Below are positions 42,222 through 50,653 of a stretch of DNA of 53,562 nt, piece after piece. How positions within the stretch are numbered: the stretch's first letter is position 1; each line of letters opens with the position of its first letter. The notes under the pieces were generated by a model that was given only the letters and a program-made list of their open reading frames with translations, was not told the origin of the DNA and searched no databases. The position numbers and the translations under genes were made by a program. Source of the DNA: Desulfovibrio cuneatus DSM 11391 (GTDB lineage: Bacteria > Desulfobacterota > Desulfovibrionia > Desulfovibrionales > Desulfovibrionaceae); NCBI RefSeq assembly GCF_000430005.1, contig NZ_KE387019.1:1-53562 (forward strand). The letters run 5' to 3'.

Positions 42222-43021
42222 TTTCCCCCCATACGCAAGCACAAATCCAGGCCTGTGGAACTTCCGAAAAAGCTCTTCCCACAGGGGTGTTGCCGTTTCG
42301 CTTCCCGCATGTTGGCGGGGTGCGCTGTTTGTTCACCGGAGCGGTGTTTGGCGACATGGTATTGCACAATGCGGCAGGCGCATTGCAGGAAGCGGCAGTG
42401 GCCCGGCGGCGTACTCTTATGGCCTGTGCCGGGGCAACACGCTGGGCAGAATTGTATCAGGTACATGGCACAGAGTTGTGCCTTCCTGCCCATAGCATGG
42501 ACCTAGCCCAGCACGGAATTTTTGCTGCCCCCCTGCCCAGGGCAGATGGCCACGCCACGGCAGAACGGGGGGTGGCCCTGTGTATAAAAACGGCAGACTG
42601 CCAGCCTGTGCTGCTGGCAGAGCGGCACGGGCGTTTTGTGGCTGCCCTGCATGTGGGGTGGCGGGGCAATGCGGCAGGGTTTATGGAAAGTGCTGTGGCC
42701 CGGTTATGCACTTGTTATGGCTGCCAGCCGCAAGACTTGCTGGCGGTGCGCGGGCCAAGCCTTGGGCCGGGGCATGCGGAGTTTGTTCATTTTGCCAAAG
42801 AATGGCCCCAAAGGTTTGCCCCCTGGTTTGCCAGTGACACCAAAACCATGAACTTGTGGGCGCTGAGCAAGGCACAACTGGTGCAGGCCGGGTTGCTGGA
42901 AGAGAATATTTACGCCCTGGATATGTGCACCTATGCCCTGCACCCCAGTTTCTATTCTCACCGCCGCGGCGATGCGGGCAGGCAGGTTGCACTTATATCT
43001 TTAGTAGAGACCATTGTATGA
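42206..43021 (+). CDS. pgeF: Peptidoglycan editing factor PgeF / laccase-domain protein
   Basis: A 271-residue YfiH/DUF152-type protein. Conserved metal and catalytic residues: YQVHGTE, CIKTADCQPVLL, HVGWRGNAAG and GPSLGPGHAEF. E. coli YfiH/PgeF edits mis-incorporated serine in muropeptides; older names are polyphenol oxidase or laccase-like. Starts inside the end of fau, so translationally coupled. Confidence 0.92.
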   Translation: MDTTIISPHTQAQIQACGTSEKALPTGVLPFRFPHVGGVRCLFTGAVFGDMVLHNAAGALQEAAVARRRTLMACAGATRWAELYQVHGTELCLPAHSMDLAQHGIFAAPLPRADGHATAERGVALCIKTADCQPVLLAERHGRFVAALHVGWRGNAAGFMESAVARLCTCYGCQPQDLLAVRGPSLGPGHAEFVHFAKEWPQRFAPWFASDTKTMNLWALSKAQLVQAGLLEENIYALDMCTYALHPSFYSHRRGDAGRQVALISLVETIV

Positions 43022-43041
43022 TTAATTTTATTGACTTTTAT

Positions 43042-43197
43042 TGGGGGACGCTGTCCCCCAACCCCCTGCAAGGGGAATGATTCCCCTTGACCCCCCATTT
43101 TCGTTCACGTTCCCGCAAAGCGGGAAAGTGAACGCTGATGCGGGTTCCAAGGGCATTATGCCCTTGGCGGAGGGGGATGGGGAGGCAGAGCCTCCCC
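43042..43197 (+). repeat. Array of five adjacent hairpins
   Basis: Five perfect or nearly perfect stem-loops in 156 bases: 43042-43060 (TGGGGGAC/GTCCCCCA), 43069-43089 (CAAGGGGAA/TTCCCCTTG), 43102-43134 (CGTTCAC plus TTCCCGC paired with partners), 43147-43167 (CCAAGGGCA/TGCCCTTGG) and 43179-43197 (GGGGAGGC/GCCTCCCC). Stem lengths are 8-14 bp and loops 3 bases. It looks like a REP/BIME-type cluster after pgeF; none has a long T-run. Confidence 0.8.
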
Positions 43198-43240
43198 AAG
43201 TAAAGTGCAATAATTTCTAGTAAGGAATTAAGGGGGGGGG

Positions 43241-44887
43241 ATGAATCAGGAAACAACATCCGGCATGGTGGTAACGCCGCACTGGCAGGCTTCGCAGGTG
43301 GGGCAGGCTGTGTTGCAGGAAGGCGGCAACGCGGTGGAAGCCACTGTGGCTGCCGCGGCTGCCCTGTGTGCTTTGTACCCCCATATGACTGGCCTTGGGG
43401 GCGACGGCTTTTGGCTTGTGCTGGAAGGCGGGGCAAGTGACCCGGTGTTTATTGATGCCTGCGGGCGTTCAGGCCATGCGGTGGAGGCAGATTATTGCGC
43501 ACGCAACGGCCTTGGTAGCCTGCCTATGCGTGGCCCGCACGCGGCCCTGACGGTGGCTGGGGCGGTTTCCGGCTGGGAAGCAGCCCTTGCTGTTGCCCAT
43601 AGCTGGCAGCACAAAGGCCATGCGGTGCAGCCCCTTGCCCGCTTGCTTGGCCCTGCGGCAGACTTTGCGGAGCAAGGCATAACCGTAACCGCATCCCAGG
43701 CTGCCATGACAGTGGCAAAGCAGGATCAGCTTTGCTTGCAGCCGGGCTTTGCCGAGGTGTTTTTGCCAGGGGGGCACCCCCCGGCCCCTGGGCAGCGCAT
43801 GCACTTGCCAGCCCTGGGCAACACCCTGCACCGCCTTGCCCTGGAAGGGCTTTCCAGCTTTTATACCGGAGCAGTGGCTGAAGACCTTGCCGCAGACCTT
43901 GGGGCAGCGGAAAATGCCCTGACCCTGCACGACCTGCAAAGCCACACCGCTACGGTGGGGGCTGCTGTGCGCATGAACCACCGGCTGGGCTCCTTTTTTA
44001 ACTGCCCGCCTCCTACCCAGGGGACGTCTTCCCTGCTCATTCTTGGGCAGGTGTTGTGGCTGCTGGACCATGCAGGGCTGGATGTGCAGGATGAAGCGGC
44101 CTTTGTGCATGCCATTGTGGAAAGCACCAAGACGGCGTTTATTCTGCGTAACCGGTGTGTGGGCGACCCAGCCTACATGGCGGAAAATGTACAGCACTGG
44201 GTGCAGCCAGAATTTATGGCAGGCCTTGCCAAAGGCATTTCCATGGCGCAGGCCGCGCCCTGGCCGTGCCAAAGCCCTGCCGGGGGCGACACGGTGTGGC
44301 TTGGGGCCATAGACCGCTGGGGCAACGCCGCCAGTTGCATTCAAAGTATTTACCATGAATTTGGTAGTGGTGTGGTGTTGCCACGCACCGGGGTAACCTG
44401 GCATAACCGGGCCTTGGGCTTTGGTTTGTACAGGGGACACCCCAATGCCCTTGGGCCGGGGAAAAAGCCCTTCCACACCCTGAACCCTGCCATGGCCCGG
44501 CTGGCAGATGGCAGGCTGGCGGTGTATGGCACCATGGGGGGGGAGGGGCAACCGCAAACTCAGGCCGCTGTGCTGTTACGCTGGCTGCTGGGGGGCTTGA
44601 ACCCGCAAACGGCTGTTTCCCGCCCGCGCTGGCTGCTGGGGCGTGCCTGGGGGGACGTGAGCGATTCTTTGAAGGTGGAGGCCGACTTTGCCCCGCAAGT
44701 GCTTGTGCGCCTGCGGGGAATGGGGCATGAGGTGGAACTGACCCCGGCCTGTAACCCCCTGATGGGGCATGCCGGGCTTATTGTACGTGAACCTGATGGC
44801 ACCTTGCAGGGCGGGGCAGACCCGCGGGGAGATGGGTGCGTGGCTGGTTGCACCCCTGTTCCCTTGCGCAAGAGGGGTGAAAAATAG
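43241..44887 (+). CDS. Gamma-glutamyltransferase-like hydrolase (Ntn family), no signal peptide
   Basis: A 548-residue GGT-family protein. The N-terminal half has GMVVTPHWQASQVGQAVLQ, GGNAVEATVAAAAAL and MTGLGGDGFWLV. Autoprocessing should occur at the threonine of GGDTVWLGAIDRWGNA (~residue 349), leaving Thr as the catalytic N-terminus of the small subunit. GSGVVLPRTGV and FHTLNPAMA are further family motifs. Unlike E. coli Ggt there is no signal peptide, so it is probably cytosolic, resembling the YwrD type. The start follows a GGGGGGGG run, with AAGGAATTAAGG upstream. Substrate is inferred. Confidence 0.88.
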   Translation: MNQETTSGMVVTPHWQASQVGQAVLQEGGNAVEATVAAAAALCALYPHMTGLGGDGFWLVLEGGASDPVFIDACGRSGHAVEADYCARNGLGSLPMRGPHAALTVAGAVSGWEAALAVAHSWQHKGHAVQPLARLLGPAADFAEQGITVTASQAAMTVAKQDQLCLQPGFAEVFLPGGHPPAPGQRMHLPALGNTLHRLALEGLSSFYTGAVAEDLAADLGAAENALTLHDLQSHTATVGAAVRMNHRLGSFFNCPPPTQGTSSLLILGQVLWLLDHAGLDVQDEAAFVHAIVESTKTAFILRNRCVGDPAYMAENVQHWVQPEFMAGLAKGISMAQAAPWPCQSPAGGDTVWLGAIDRWGNAASCIQSIYHEFGSGVVLPRTGVTWHNRALGFGLYRGHPNALGPGKKPFHTLNPAMARLADGRLAVYGTMGGEGQPQTQAAVLLRWLLGGLNPQTAVSRPRWLLGRAWGDVSDSLKVEADFAPQVLVRLRGMGHEVELTPACNPLMGHAGLIVREPDGTLQGGADPRGDGCVAGCTPVPLRKRGEK

Positions 44888-44954
44888 GCTTTCCTGCATG
44901 GAGGAAGCGGTGTACTGTTGGCTACCTATACGGTTTTACCATAAGGATGGTGCT

Positions 44955-45380
44955 ATGAAAAACATGATGCGAATTTTGCTGGGGACAACGCTGTGTATGC
45001 TGCTTGTATTCCCTGCGGTGTGTTTTGGGGCGGGTGCCCTGGCAAAGTTGCAAGGCCCCTGGGTGGTGGCTGTGGAAGAAACCATTCAGGCAAATCCTGA
45101 CATGGCAGAAGGGATTAAAGCCAACAATGGGGAAGAGTTCAAGGCCATGCTGGTGCAGGAACTTTCTGCCATCAAGTTCAGCTTTGATGTTGCTGCCAAA
45201 ACACTGGCAAGTGAAGGGTATAATGTGCCCCTTGCGGTGCAGCCTTTTGAAGCCTTAAATGAAACAGATACGACTGTGGATGTGGCCAGCGGCGGGGAAA
45301 GCCACCGCCTGACCCTGACCCCAACCGGTATGGACATGGCCCTGGAAAACAGTGGTATTATCAAGTTGAAGCGGCCATAA
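44955..45380 (+). CDS. Small exported protein, unknown function
   Basis: A 141-residue protein with a Sec signal peptide (MKNMMRILLGTTLCMLLVFP, cleavage probably near CFGA or GAGA). The mature ~115 residues are helix then beta-rich (ETIQANPDMAEGIKANNGEE, HRLTLTPTGMDMALEN). No family recognised; the cysteine near the cleavage site lacks a proper lipobox. AAGGA precedes the ATG. Own strong terminator, so probably cotranscribed with or independent of the GGT gene 67 bases upstream. Confidence 0.75.
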   Translation: MKNMMRILLGTTLCMLLVFPAVCFGAGALAKLQGPWVVAVEETIQANPDMAEGIKANNGEEFKAMLVQELSAIKFSFDVAAKTLASEGYNVPLAVQPFEALNETDTTVDVASGGESHRLTLTPTGMDMALENSGIIKLKRP

Positions 45381-45461
45381 TTTCACAAGCCTGTTGTTGA
45401 TGCGTATGTAGGTGTTGGTGCAGAGAATTCTGCATTCCTGCCAGTGATTGTTGTAGAAATA

Positions 45462-45516
45462 CAAAAGCGGATTTTCTTTGGGAGCATGCTCTTGCAAAGA
45501 AAGTCCGCTTTTGCGT
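45462..45516 (+). terminator. Terminator after the small exported protein
   Basis: CAAAAGCGGA (45462-45471) pairs with TCCGCTTTTG (45504-45513), continuing inward with TTTTCTTTG (45472-45480) and CAAAGAAAG (45495-45503), and a central GAGCATGCTC. A long bidirectional hairpin. Confidence 0.88.
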
Positions 45517-45632
45517 TGTCTCTGGTGCTGGGGAAGTGAGAGCAATGAGCGAATGAAATGGGACAATTGCTCTGTCAGTATTTATACAAAAAATTCTTGC
45601 CATGAAAGAGACGTAAGTAAGCTTTGCTCGCC

Positions 45633-45659
45633 GCCAAACGGAATAGAGCAGCGTTTCCC
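45633..45659 (-). repeat. Inverted-repeat element, single arm (copy B)
   Basis: Read on the minus strand it begins GGGAAACGCTGCTCTATTCC and continues into GTTTGGC, matching the left end of copies A and D. The opposite arm is missing. It lies just after the stop of the AI-2E-type gene. Confidence 0.65.
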
Positions 45660-45667
45660 TAGAGGCG

Positions 45668-46915
45668 TTATTTCACCGGGGGTGGGGCTTGCTGCTTTTT
45701 GCCCCTTGGTGTGTGTTCGCGTGTTTGCAGAATACTATGGTATTCTTCCCCATATATTTCCAGCATGGTGGCGGCAAGGCCAAGAATCATGGGGCCATAC
45801 AGCAGCCCCACAATGCCGAACACGTTGATGCCCCCAAGAATGGACAAAAAGGTAAACAGCAGGGGCACATTGGCCCCCCCCCGCATAAGCACGGGCCGCA
45901 GGAAGTTGTCTATGCTGCCAATAACAGCCACGCCCCACACCGTAATGAAAATGGCAGAGCCTGTTTGCCCGGTGGCATACAGGCCAATGGCTGCTGGAAT
46001 CCAGATAAGGCTTGTGCCAAACACGGGAATAAAAGCGGTAATGACCATGACAAAGCCCCAGAACATGGCGGGCAAGCCCACAATGGCAAAGGCAATGCCA
46101 CCCGCCAAACCTTGCAACACGGCAATGGCAAGGCCCCCGGCCAGCACAGCCTTTGCCATGCGGCGCATGCCGTCCATAATGCCTTCTGTTTGCTGGGGTT
46201 TGAGCGGGGCATAGTATTGCAGCTTGCTCAGCAGTCCGGCACCGTCCATGAGCAGGAAAAACATCATGAGCAGAATAAGTATAAAATGAATGAGAAAGCG
46301 GGCAATGTTGCTTAAAATGTACGTGCCTGCATTGAGCATGAATTGCCCGGTCTGGCGGGAAGCGCTCACCACACTGTCTTGAATATCCAGTGATTGCACG
46401 TCCAGTTCAGGGAACAGGTTATGCACCCACAGCAGCAATGGCTGCACATAAGCGTCCAACAAGGTTGCCAGGTGCTTGTCTGCCAACCAGTTGTTAATGG
46501 CGGAAAAGCTGGAAGCTGCCTGGGGGATAAGCCCAATAATCATGAGGGTTATGGGCAAAGCCACCAGAAAGGTAAGGCATAAGAGCACAATAAGGGAAGC
46601 CACCATGGGCTTTTTGGTGATATTAAGTAAGCGCAGGTACAGGGGGTAGGTGAGCCCGGTAAAGACGCAGGAAAGAATAATGCTGTGCAGGAACGGCTGA
46701 AAAATAGTGAACAGCAGGTAAAGGGAAAAAAGCAGCACAGCAAGAAAGAACCACAAAAATACAGCCTGGGGAGGTGCATGTTTAGGCAGGGGCGGGGTAT
46801 TTGCTGGTGCTCCACCTGCGGGGGCCAGGGGGGCCTGCTTTGGGGGCAGTGCTTCAAGCAGGGGGGCACCTTGTAAAGGCTGGGCTGGTGGGGGTTGTGG
46901 TGGGTTTTGGTTCAT
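45668..46915 (-). CDS. AI-2E/PerM-family permease
   Basis: A 415-residue inner-membrane protein of the AI-2 exporter-like (UPF0118) family: helices IFQPFLHSIILSCVFTGLTY, SLIVLLCLTFLVALPITLM, FLIHFILILLMMFFLLMDG, and conserved GLPAMFWGFVMVITAFIPVF with GSIDNFLRPVLM. Members include AI-2 transporter TqsA and Na+/H+ antiporter-like proteins, so the substrate is open. The first ~48 residues are a proline-rich cytosolic tail (PPPAQPLQGAPLLEALPPK). AAGGA precedes the ATG at 46915. Confidence 0.9.
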   Translation of the reverse strand: MNQNPPQPPPAQPLQGAPLLEALPPKQAPLAPAGGAPANTPPLPKHAPPQAVFLWFFLAVLLFSLYLLFTIFQPFLHSIILSCVFTGLTYPLYLRLLNITKKPMVASLIVLLCLTFLVALPITLMIIGLIPQAASSFSAINNWLADKHLATLLDAYVQPLLLWVHNLFPELDVQSLDIQDSVVSASRQTGQFMLNAGTYILSNIARFLIHFILILLMMFFLLMDGAGLLSKLQYYAPLKPQQTEGIMDGMRRMAKAVLAGGLAIAVLQGLAGGIAFAIVGLPAMFWGFVMVITAFIPVFGTSLIWIPAAIGLYATGQTGSAIFITVWGVAVIGSIDNFLRPVLMRGGANVPLLFTFLSILGGINVFGIVGLLYGPMILGLAATMLEIYGEEYHSILQTREHTPRGKKQQAPPPVK

Positions 46916-47038
46916 GCTGTGTTCCTTTTTTCCATGCCGCTTGCATATTGGAGTATGGGCCGCGCAAAAGTCACGGCCCATAGGGTTGCTATAAGCGTAT
47001 TTGGTGGTGCTGTTCTGTCGTTGCAGGCAGGAAATGGC

Positions 47039-47833
47039 TTATGATGCTTCTTCGGTTTTTATCTTGTCCCACAGGGCATTCTTTTCTTCCATGCTGAGGG
47101 CGGTAAATTCCTGGTTATTGGCCCCGGCCAGGGTTTCCATTTTCTGGAAGCGGGTTAAAAAGCGCTGGTTTGCTTTGTCCATGGCTTCTTCAGCCTTCAG
47201 GCCCTTGCGTCTGCCAAGTTCCACCAGGGTAAGCATAATGTCGCCAAGTTCATGTTCCTGGGCGTCTTTGTCGTCGCCCTGGAACGCTTCAATAAGCTCC
47301 AGCCATTCTGCTTCCACCTGCTGTTCCACGTCGGTATCGCTATCCCACGTAAAACCGGCCCGGGCTGCTTTGGAATGGATTCTGTACGCCTTGATAAGAC
47401 TGGGCAGTGTTTCGGGCAGGCTGGCAAAAATCCCTGTGGGGGTGCCGTCTTCAGTCTTTTTTTCAGCCCGCTTGATGGTTTCCCAGGCTTTGAGCTGTTC
47501 GTCGCGCGTGGCAAAGGTGGTGCCTTCAAACACATGGGGGTGGCGGCGTATCATTTTTGCCGCAGCCCCGCGAATGGCGTCATCCAGGGTAAATTCGTTC
47601 TTGGAAGAGCTCAGTTCTGCAATAAAAACAAGCAGGAACAGCACGTCGCCCAGTTCGTCGCACACGTCTGCCGGGCCACCATGGCGAATGGCTGCCACCA
47701 GTTCGTGGCTTTCTTCAATAAGATACTGGCACAGGGTGGCAGGGGTTTGTTCTTTATCCCACGGGCAGCCTTGCGGCCCAAGCAGGGTGCGAACAACTTC
47801 TTGAAAGGTAGCAAGAGCAGTTTCTTGGCTCAT
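47039..47833 (-). CDS. mazG: Nucleoside triphosphate pyrophosphohydrolase MazG
   Basis: A 264-residue house-cleaning enzyme that hydrolyses (d)NTPs to NMP and pyrophosphate. Two MazG domains: the first has GCPWDKEQTPATLCQYLIEE with EESHEL and DELGDVLF (metal-binding ExxE12-28ExxD), the second repeats it degenerately (EAEWLELIEAFQG, EHELGDIMLTLVELGR). Its ATG overlaps the cvpA stop as ATGA. Confidence 0.95.
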   Translation of the reverse strand: MSQETALATFQEVVRTLLGPQGCPWDKEQTPATLCQYLIEESHELVAAIRHGGPADVCDELGDVLFLLVFIAELSSSKNEFTLDDAIRGAAAKMIRRHPHVFEGTTFATRDEQLKAWETIKRAEKKTEDGTPTGIFASLPETLPSLIKAYRIHSKAARAGFTWDSDTDVEQQVEAEWLELIEAFQGDDKDAQEHELGDIMLTLVELGRRKGLKAEEAMDKANQRFLTRFQKMETLAGANNQEFTALSMEEKNALWDKIKTEEAS

Positions 47834-48336
47834 AACATTCCTTGCACGGAGGTGTTGAGGTATTTGGGAAGGAAGTTTTTGGCCAGCTTGATGATAGTTT
47901 CAAGGTGCACGGCAAAAAACGAATCAGTCAAAAACGGGGAGGTGGGCACAAGCCACAAGAGCAGGGCCAGGGCAAAGGAACACAGCAGTATTCCTTTTGC
48001 CGCGCCAATAACGCACCCCAGCAGGTGGTCTGCCCAGCCAATAAAGGTAATGCTCATGAACGTGCGCACAAGGCGGGCCATAATGGAAACCGCAAGCAGT
48101 ATCAGGGCAAACACAATGGCGTAGGATATGCTTTTTTGAGCAAGTTCAGAAACGGCAAGGGCTTTTTTCACATGAGGCAACACCACGGTGTAGTGGTCGC
48201 GGGCAGCCCAAAAACCAAGCAAAATGCCGATAAGCCCGGCAAGCTCGTTTACCATGCCGCGCAGCCCACCACGAAGAATGAACAGGGCAATGGCCGCGGC
48301 AAATCCAATATCAAGCAAGTTATACTGCGCAGGCAT
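47830..48336 (-). CDS. cvpA: CvpA-family membrane protein
   Basis: A 168-residue inner-membrane protein with four helices and the family pattern LDIGFAAAIALFILRGGLRG, ELAGLIGILLGFWAA and FIGWADHLLGCVIGAAKGIL. CvpA is linked to colicin V production and envelope maintenance. Start ATG at 48336 has GGAG 6 bases upstream; the open frame further upstream runs into repeat element C and is not genuine. First gene of cvpA-mazG. Confidence 0.92.
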   Translation of the reverse strand: MPAQYNLLDIGFAAAIALFILRGGLRGMVNELAGLIGILLGFWAARDHYTVVLPHVKKALAVSELAQKSISYAIVFALILLAVSIMARLVRTFMSITFIGWADHLLGCVIGAAKGILLCSFALALLLWLVPTSPFLTDSFFAVHLETIIKLAKNFLPKYLNTSVQGML

Positions 48337-48536
48337 GTAATGCTCCGTACCCACTGCACAGCCAATAGGCCGCGGCGCTTTTGGGGGGGAAGTGAAAGGG
48401 TTATACAACAAATGCCAAGGAAGCACTGGGTAATTGGTATTTGGGAAACGCTCAGTTATTTCGTTTGGCAAGGTTGGGGACACAGGCTCTGTGCGCAAGC
48501 TTTTTTTTGAAGCAGGAGTCAACTCTGCCGCGCGAG

Positions 48537-48590
48537 GCTGTTTCAAAATAGCCTATGCGCGTTGCTGTTTCAAAATAGCCTATGCGCGTT
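48537..48590 (+). repeat. Two tandem copies of a 27-bp unit
   Basis: GCTGTTTCAAAATAGCCTAT followed by GCGCGTT occurs twice without change at 48537-48563 and 48564-48590, inside element C. Each unit has an imperfect GGCTGTTTC/AAATAGCC dyad. Two copies with no spacer do not make a CRISPR. Confidence 0.85.
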
Positions 48591-48601
48591 GCGAGCATTC
48601 C

Positions 48602-48650
48602 CTAAAGCCGACGGCAGTCGCAAGCGTAGCGAGCCGTGGAGCGAGGGCTG
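48602..48650 (+). repeat. 49-bp module shared with 53503-53551
   Basis: Begins CTAAAGCCGACGGCAGTCGC and ends GGAGCGAGGGCTG. The copy at 53503-53551 differs at two positions. It contains short internal dyads such as GCCGACGGC. Confidence 0.85.
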
Positions 48651-48734
48651 CGGGCATGGGTAGCTTTGCTGCCCGTGCATCTCCACTAAGCCCGAGTGGA
48701 GAAAAGTCGCCAAACGGAATAAATCAGCATTTCC

Positions 48735-49475
48735 CTACAGAATTTGTTCCAAAAAGCGCTGCAAGCGAGGGTGTTCCGGGTTGTTGAAGAAGTGGCTGGG
48801 GGTGCCTTCTTCCAGCAGTTCCCCGTGGTCCATAAAGGCAATGCGGTCTGCCACTTCACGGGCAAAGCCCATTTCATGGGTTACCACCACCATGGTCATG
48901 CCTTCTTTGGCAAGGGTCACCATAACATCCAGCACTTCCCCGGTGGTTTCCGGGTCCAGGGCTGAAGTGGGTTCATCAAACAGCATTATTTTGGGGTTCA
49001 TGGCCAGGGCGCGGGCAATGGCCACACGCTGCTGCTGCCCCCCGGAAAGTTGTACCGGGTACACCATGGCCTTATCCGTAATGTCAACTTTGGCCAGCAG
49101 TTGCATGGCATGTTCCACAGCTTCGGCCTTGGGCACATTTTTCAGTTTTGTGGGGGCCAGAATAATGTTTTCCAGAACGGTCATGTGCGGGAACAGGTTG
49201 AAGCTTTGAAACACCATGCCTAGTTCCTGGCGGATGGCGTTAATGTTTGCCTTGGGGGCGAGCACGTCTTGCCCGTCTACAATAATGCTGCCAAGGTCAA
49301 CCTTTTCCAGGCGGTTAATGGAGCGCAGCAAGGTGCTTTTGCCAGAGCCGGAAGGCCCGATGATAACTACTTTTTCACCCTGGTTAATGTCCATGGAGAT
49401 ATTTTTCAGGGCAGGCACCTGCCCGTAGAATTTGTGGACATTGCGGATGCTGATGATGGGATTAGCGTTTGTCAT
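48735..49475 (-). CDS. glnQ: Polar amino-acid ABC transporter ATPase
   Basis: A 246-residue ATPase of the glutamine/polar amino-acid importer class. Walker [11 protein letters not shown]-loop [13 protein letters not shown], signature [15 protein letters not shown], Walker [14 protein letters not shown]-loop VVTHEMGFA. Start ATG at 49475 overlaps the permease end by 14 bases. Last gene of the transporter set; its stop abuts element C. Confidence 0.95.
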   Translation of the reverse strand: MTNANPIISIRNVHKFYGQVPALKNISMDINQGEKVVIIGPSGSGKSTLLRSINRLEKVDLGSIIVDGQDVLAPKANINAIRQELGMVFQSFNLFPHMTVLENIILAPTKLKNVPKAEAVEHAMQLLAKVDITDKAMVYPVQLSGGQQQRVAIARALAMNPKIMLFDEPTSALDPETTGEVLDVMVTLAKEGMTMVVVTHEMGFAREVADRIAFMDHGELLEEGTPSHFFNNPEHPRLQRFLEQIL

Positions 49476-50253
49476 AGTGGGACAACCTTGCTTCCATGAC
49501 GCTGACGCACTTGGAAAGGATGAGAGTGATAATAAGATACACAAGGGCAATGACTGTGTACGTTTCAAAATATTGGTAGGATACGGAAGCGTATTCCCGG
49601 GCTATACGAAACACGTCTGTAATGGCCACAACGGAAAGCAGGGACGTGTCTTTGAGCATGGCAATGCATTCGTTACCAATGGGGGGCAAAATGGTACGCC
49701 AGGCCTGGGGCAGAATAATGTAGCGCATGGTTTGGAAGCGGGTAAACCCAAGGGAGCGGGCCGCTTCCGTTTGCCCTTTGTTAATGGCGTTAATGCCTGC
49801 CCGGAACACTTCACCCATGTAGGCACCGTAGCAAAAGCTTAAGGCAATAATGGCCGCCAGAAAGTCTGGAACGTGCAGCAGTTGGTTCAAGGAAAAGAAA
49901 ATGTAAAAAAGCTGCACCAGCAAAGGAATGCCGCGAATTGTTTCCACATAAGTGGAAGCAATAAGGTTAATAAACCTGTTGCGGGAAAGCCGCCCGATGC
50001 CCACAAGAACGCCAATGGGTACTGTGGCGGCAAAGGAGTAGATTGTTACCTTGAAAGTAACAATAATACCTTCCGGCAGCAGGGAAAGAATTTTGCCATA
50101 CACGTCCGGGTAGCGGACACACAGGTAGGTGAGCAAGGAAACGGCACCCACCAGGCTTATGGACCAGGCGTTGATAAGGCGCTTGTCCCATGGGTCGGGA
50201 ATGGACGCTCCGTCGGAAATTTCGATGCGCGGTGGGTGTTCTGGCTGCGACAT
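49462..50253 (-). CDS. glnP: Polar amino-acid ABC transporter permease
   Basis: A 263-residue inner-membrane permease (about six helices, HisM/GlnP type). The EAA loop is [20 protein letters not shown] followed by QAWR, and [20 protein letters not shown] is typical. A ~40-residue N-terminal cytosolic segment rich in Pro and Asp precedes the first helix. Couples GlnQ to the binding protein. A 400-base gap with repeats separates it from glnH. Confidence 0.94.
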   Translation of the reverse strand: MSQPEHPPRIEISDGASIPDPWDKRLINAWSISLVGAVSLLTYLCVRYPDVYGKILSLLPEGIIVTFKVTIYSFAATVPIGVLVGIGRLSRNRFINLIASTYVETIRGIPLLVQLFYIFFSLNQLLHVPDFLAAIIALSFCYGAYMGEVFRAGINAINKGQTEAARSLGFTRFQTMRYIILPQAWRTILPPIGNECIAMLKDTSLLSVVAITDVFRIAREYASVSYQYFETYTVIALVYLIITLILSKCVSVMEARLSHYDKR

Positions 50254-50294
50254 GTAGTGGCTCTTGCGCTGCGTTAAAAGTTGGATTGCTGGTC

Positions 50295-50398
50295 TTTTTG
50301 CCTTCTGCCTGCGTTAGGCTCGCTCCGCGCGACGCTTATGTATGTCTATATACACTGCGCCCCGCCCGGAACTCGCCTGCCTTGGCAGAAGGCAAAAA
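50295..50398. repeat. 104-bp element with 15-bp perfect inverted ends
   Basis: TTTTTGCCTTCTGCC (50295-50309) is matched by GGCAGAAGGCAAAAA (50384-50398). The 74 bases between include a GCGCGACGC stretch and TATGTCTATATACAC. Lies between glnH and glnP, unrelated by sequence to elements A-E. Confidence 0.8.
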
Positions 50399-50466
50399 TC
50401 CTCAGCAACCGGGGTTGTGCTTTTTGGCAACTGTCTGCGTTAGAAAGCACTGATTAAATGGCATTT

Positions 50467-50595
50467 GGGAAACGCTCAGTTATTTCGTTTGGCAAGGCAC
50501 AAACTTTTTTTGAGGCGGGTGCTGGACTCTTTGGTCCTGCCCCGCTTCAAAAAAAGTGAAGTAACGCCGCCAAACGGAATAAATCAGCGTTTCCC
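50467..50595. repeat. Inverted-repeat element, copy E
   Basis: A 129-bp copy, opposite in orientation to copy A. Left end GGGAAACGCTCAGTTATTTC, right end read inward GGGAAACGCTGATTTATTCC. Inside, ACTTTTTTTGAGGCGGG faces CCCCGCTTCAAAAAAAGT, giving a long hairpin with T-runs on both strands. Preceded by TAAATGGCATTT, as are copies A and C in the same relative position. Confidence 0.85.
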
Positions 50596-50653
50596 CAAGG
50601 CTATAAACCTCAATTGGCCTATTGTAAACTGCACCGCCCGTGGTGGGGGCTGG

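Larger units (their letters stand above)
48443..48735. repeat. Inverted-repeat element, long composite copy C
   Basis: A 293-bp version. Left end GGGAAACGCTCAGTTATTTC; right end read inward GGGAAATGCTGATTTATTCC. The centre holds two 27-bp direct repeats (48537-48590) and a 49-bp module (48602-48650) that recurs at 53503-53551 with two differences. The gap between cvpA and glnQ contains little else. Confidence 0.8.
50254..50653. other. Repeat-filled gap between glnH and glnP
   Basis: Holds the 104-bp inverted-ended element (50295-50398) and inverted-repeat element E (50467-50595), and no gene. Both can form hairpins that would reduce readthrough from glnH into glnP. Confidence 0.6.

Noticed and set aside
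48537-48590. CRISPR array
   Set aside because: Only two direct repeats, without spacers, inside an inverted-repeat element, and no cas genes nearby.
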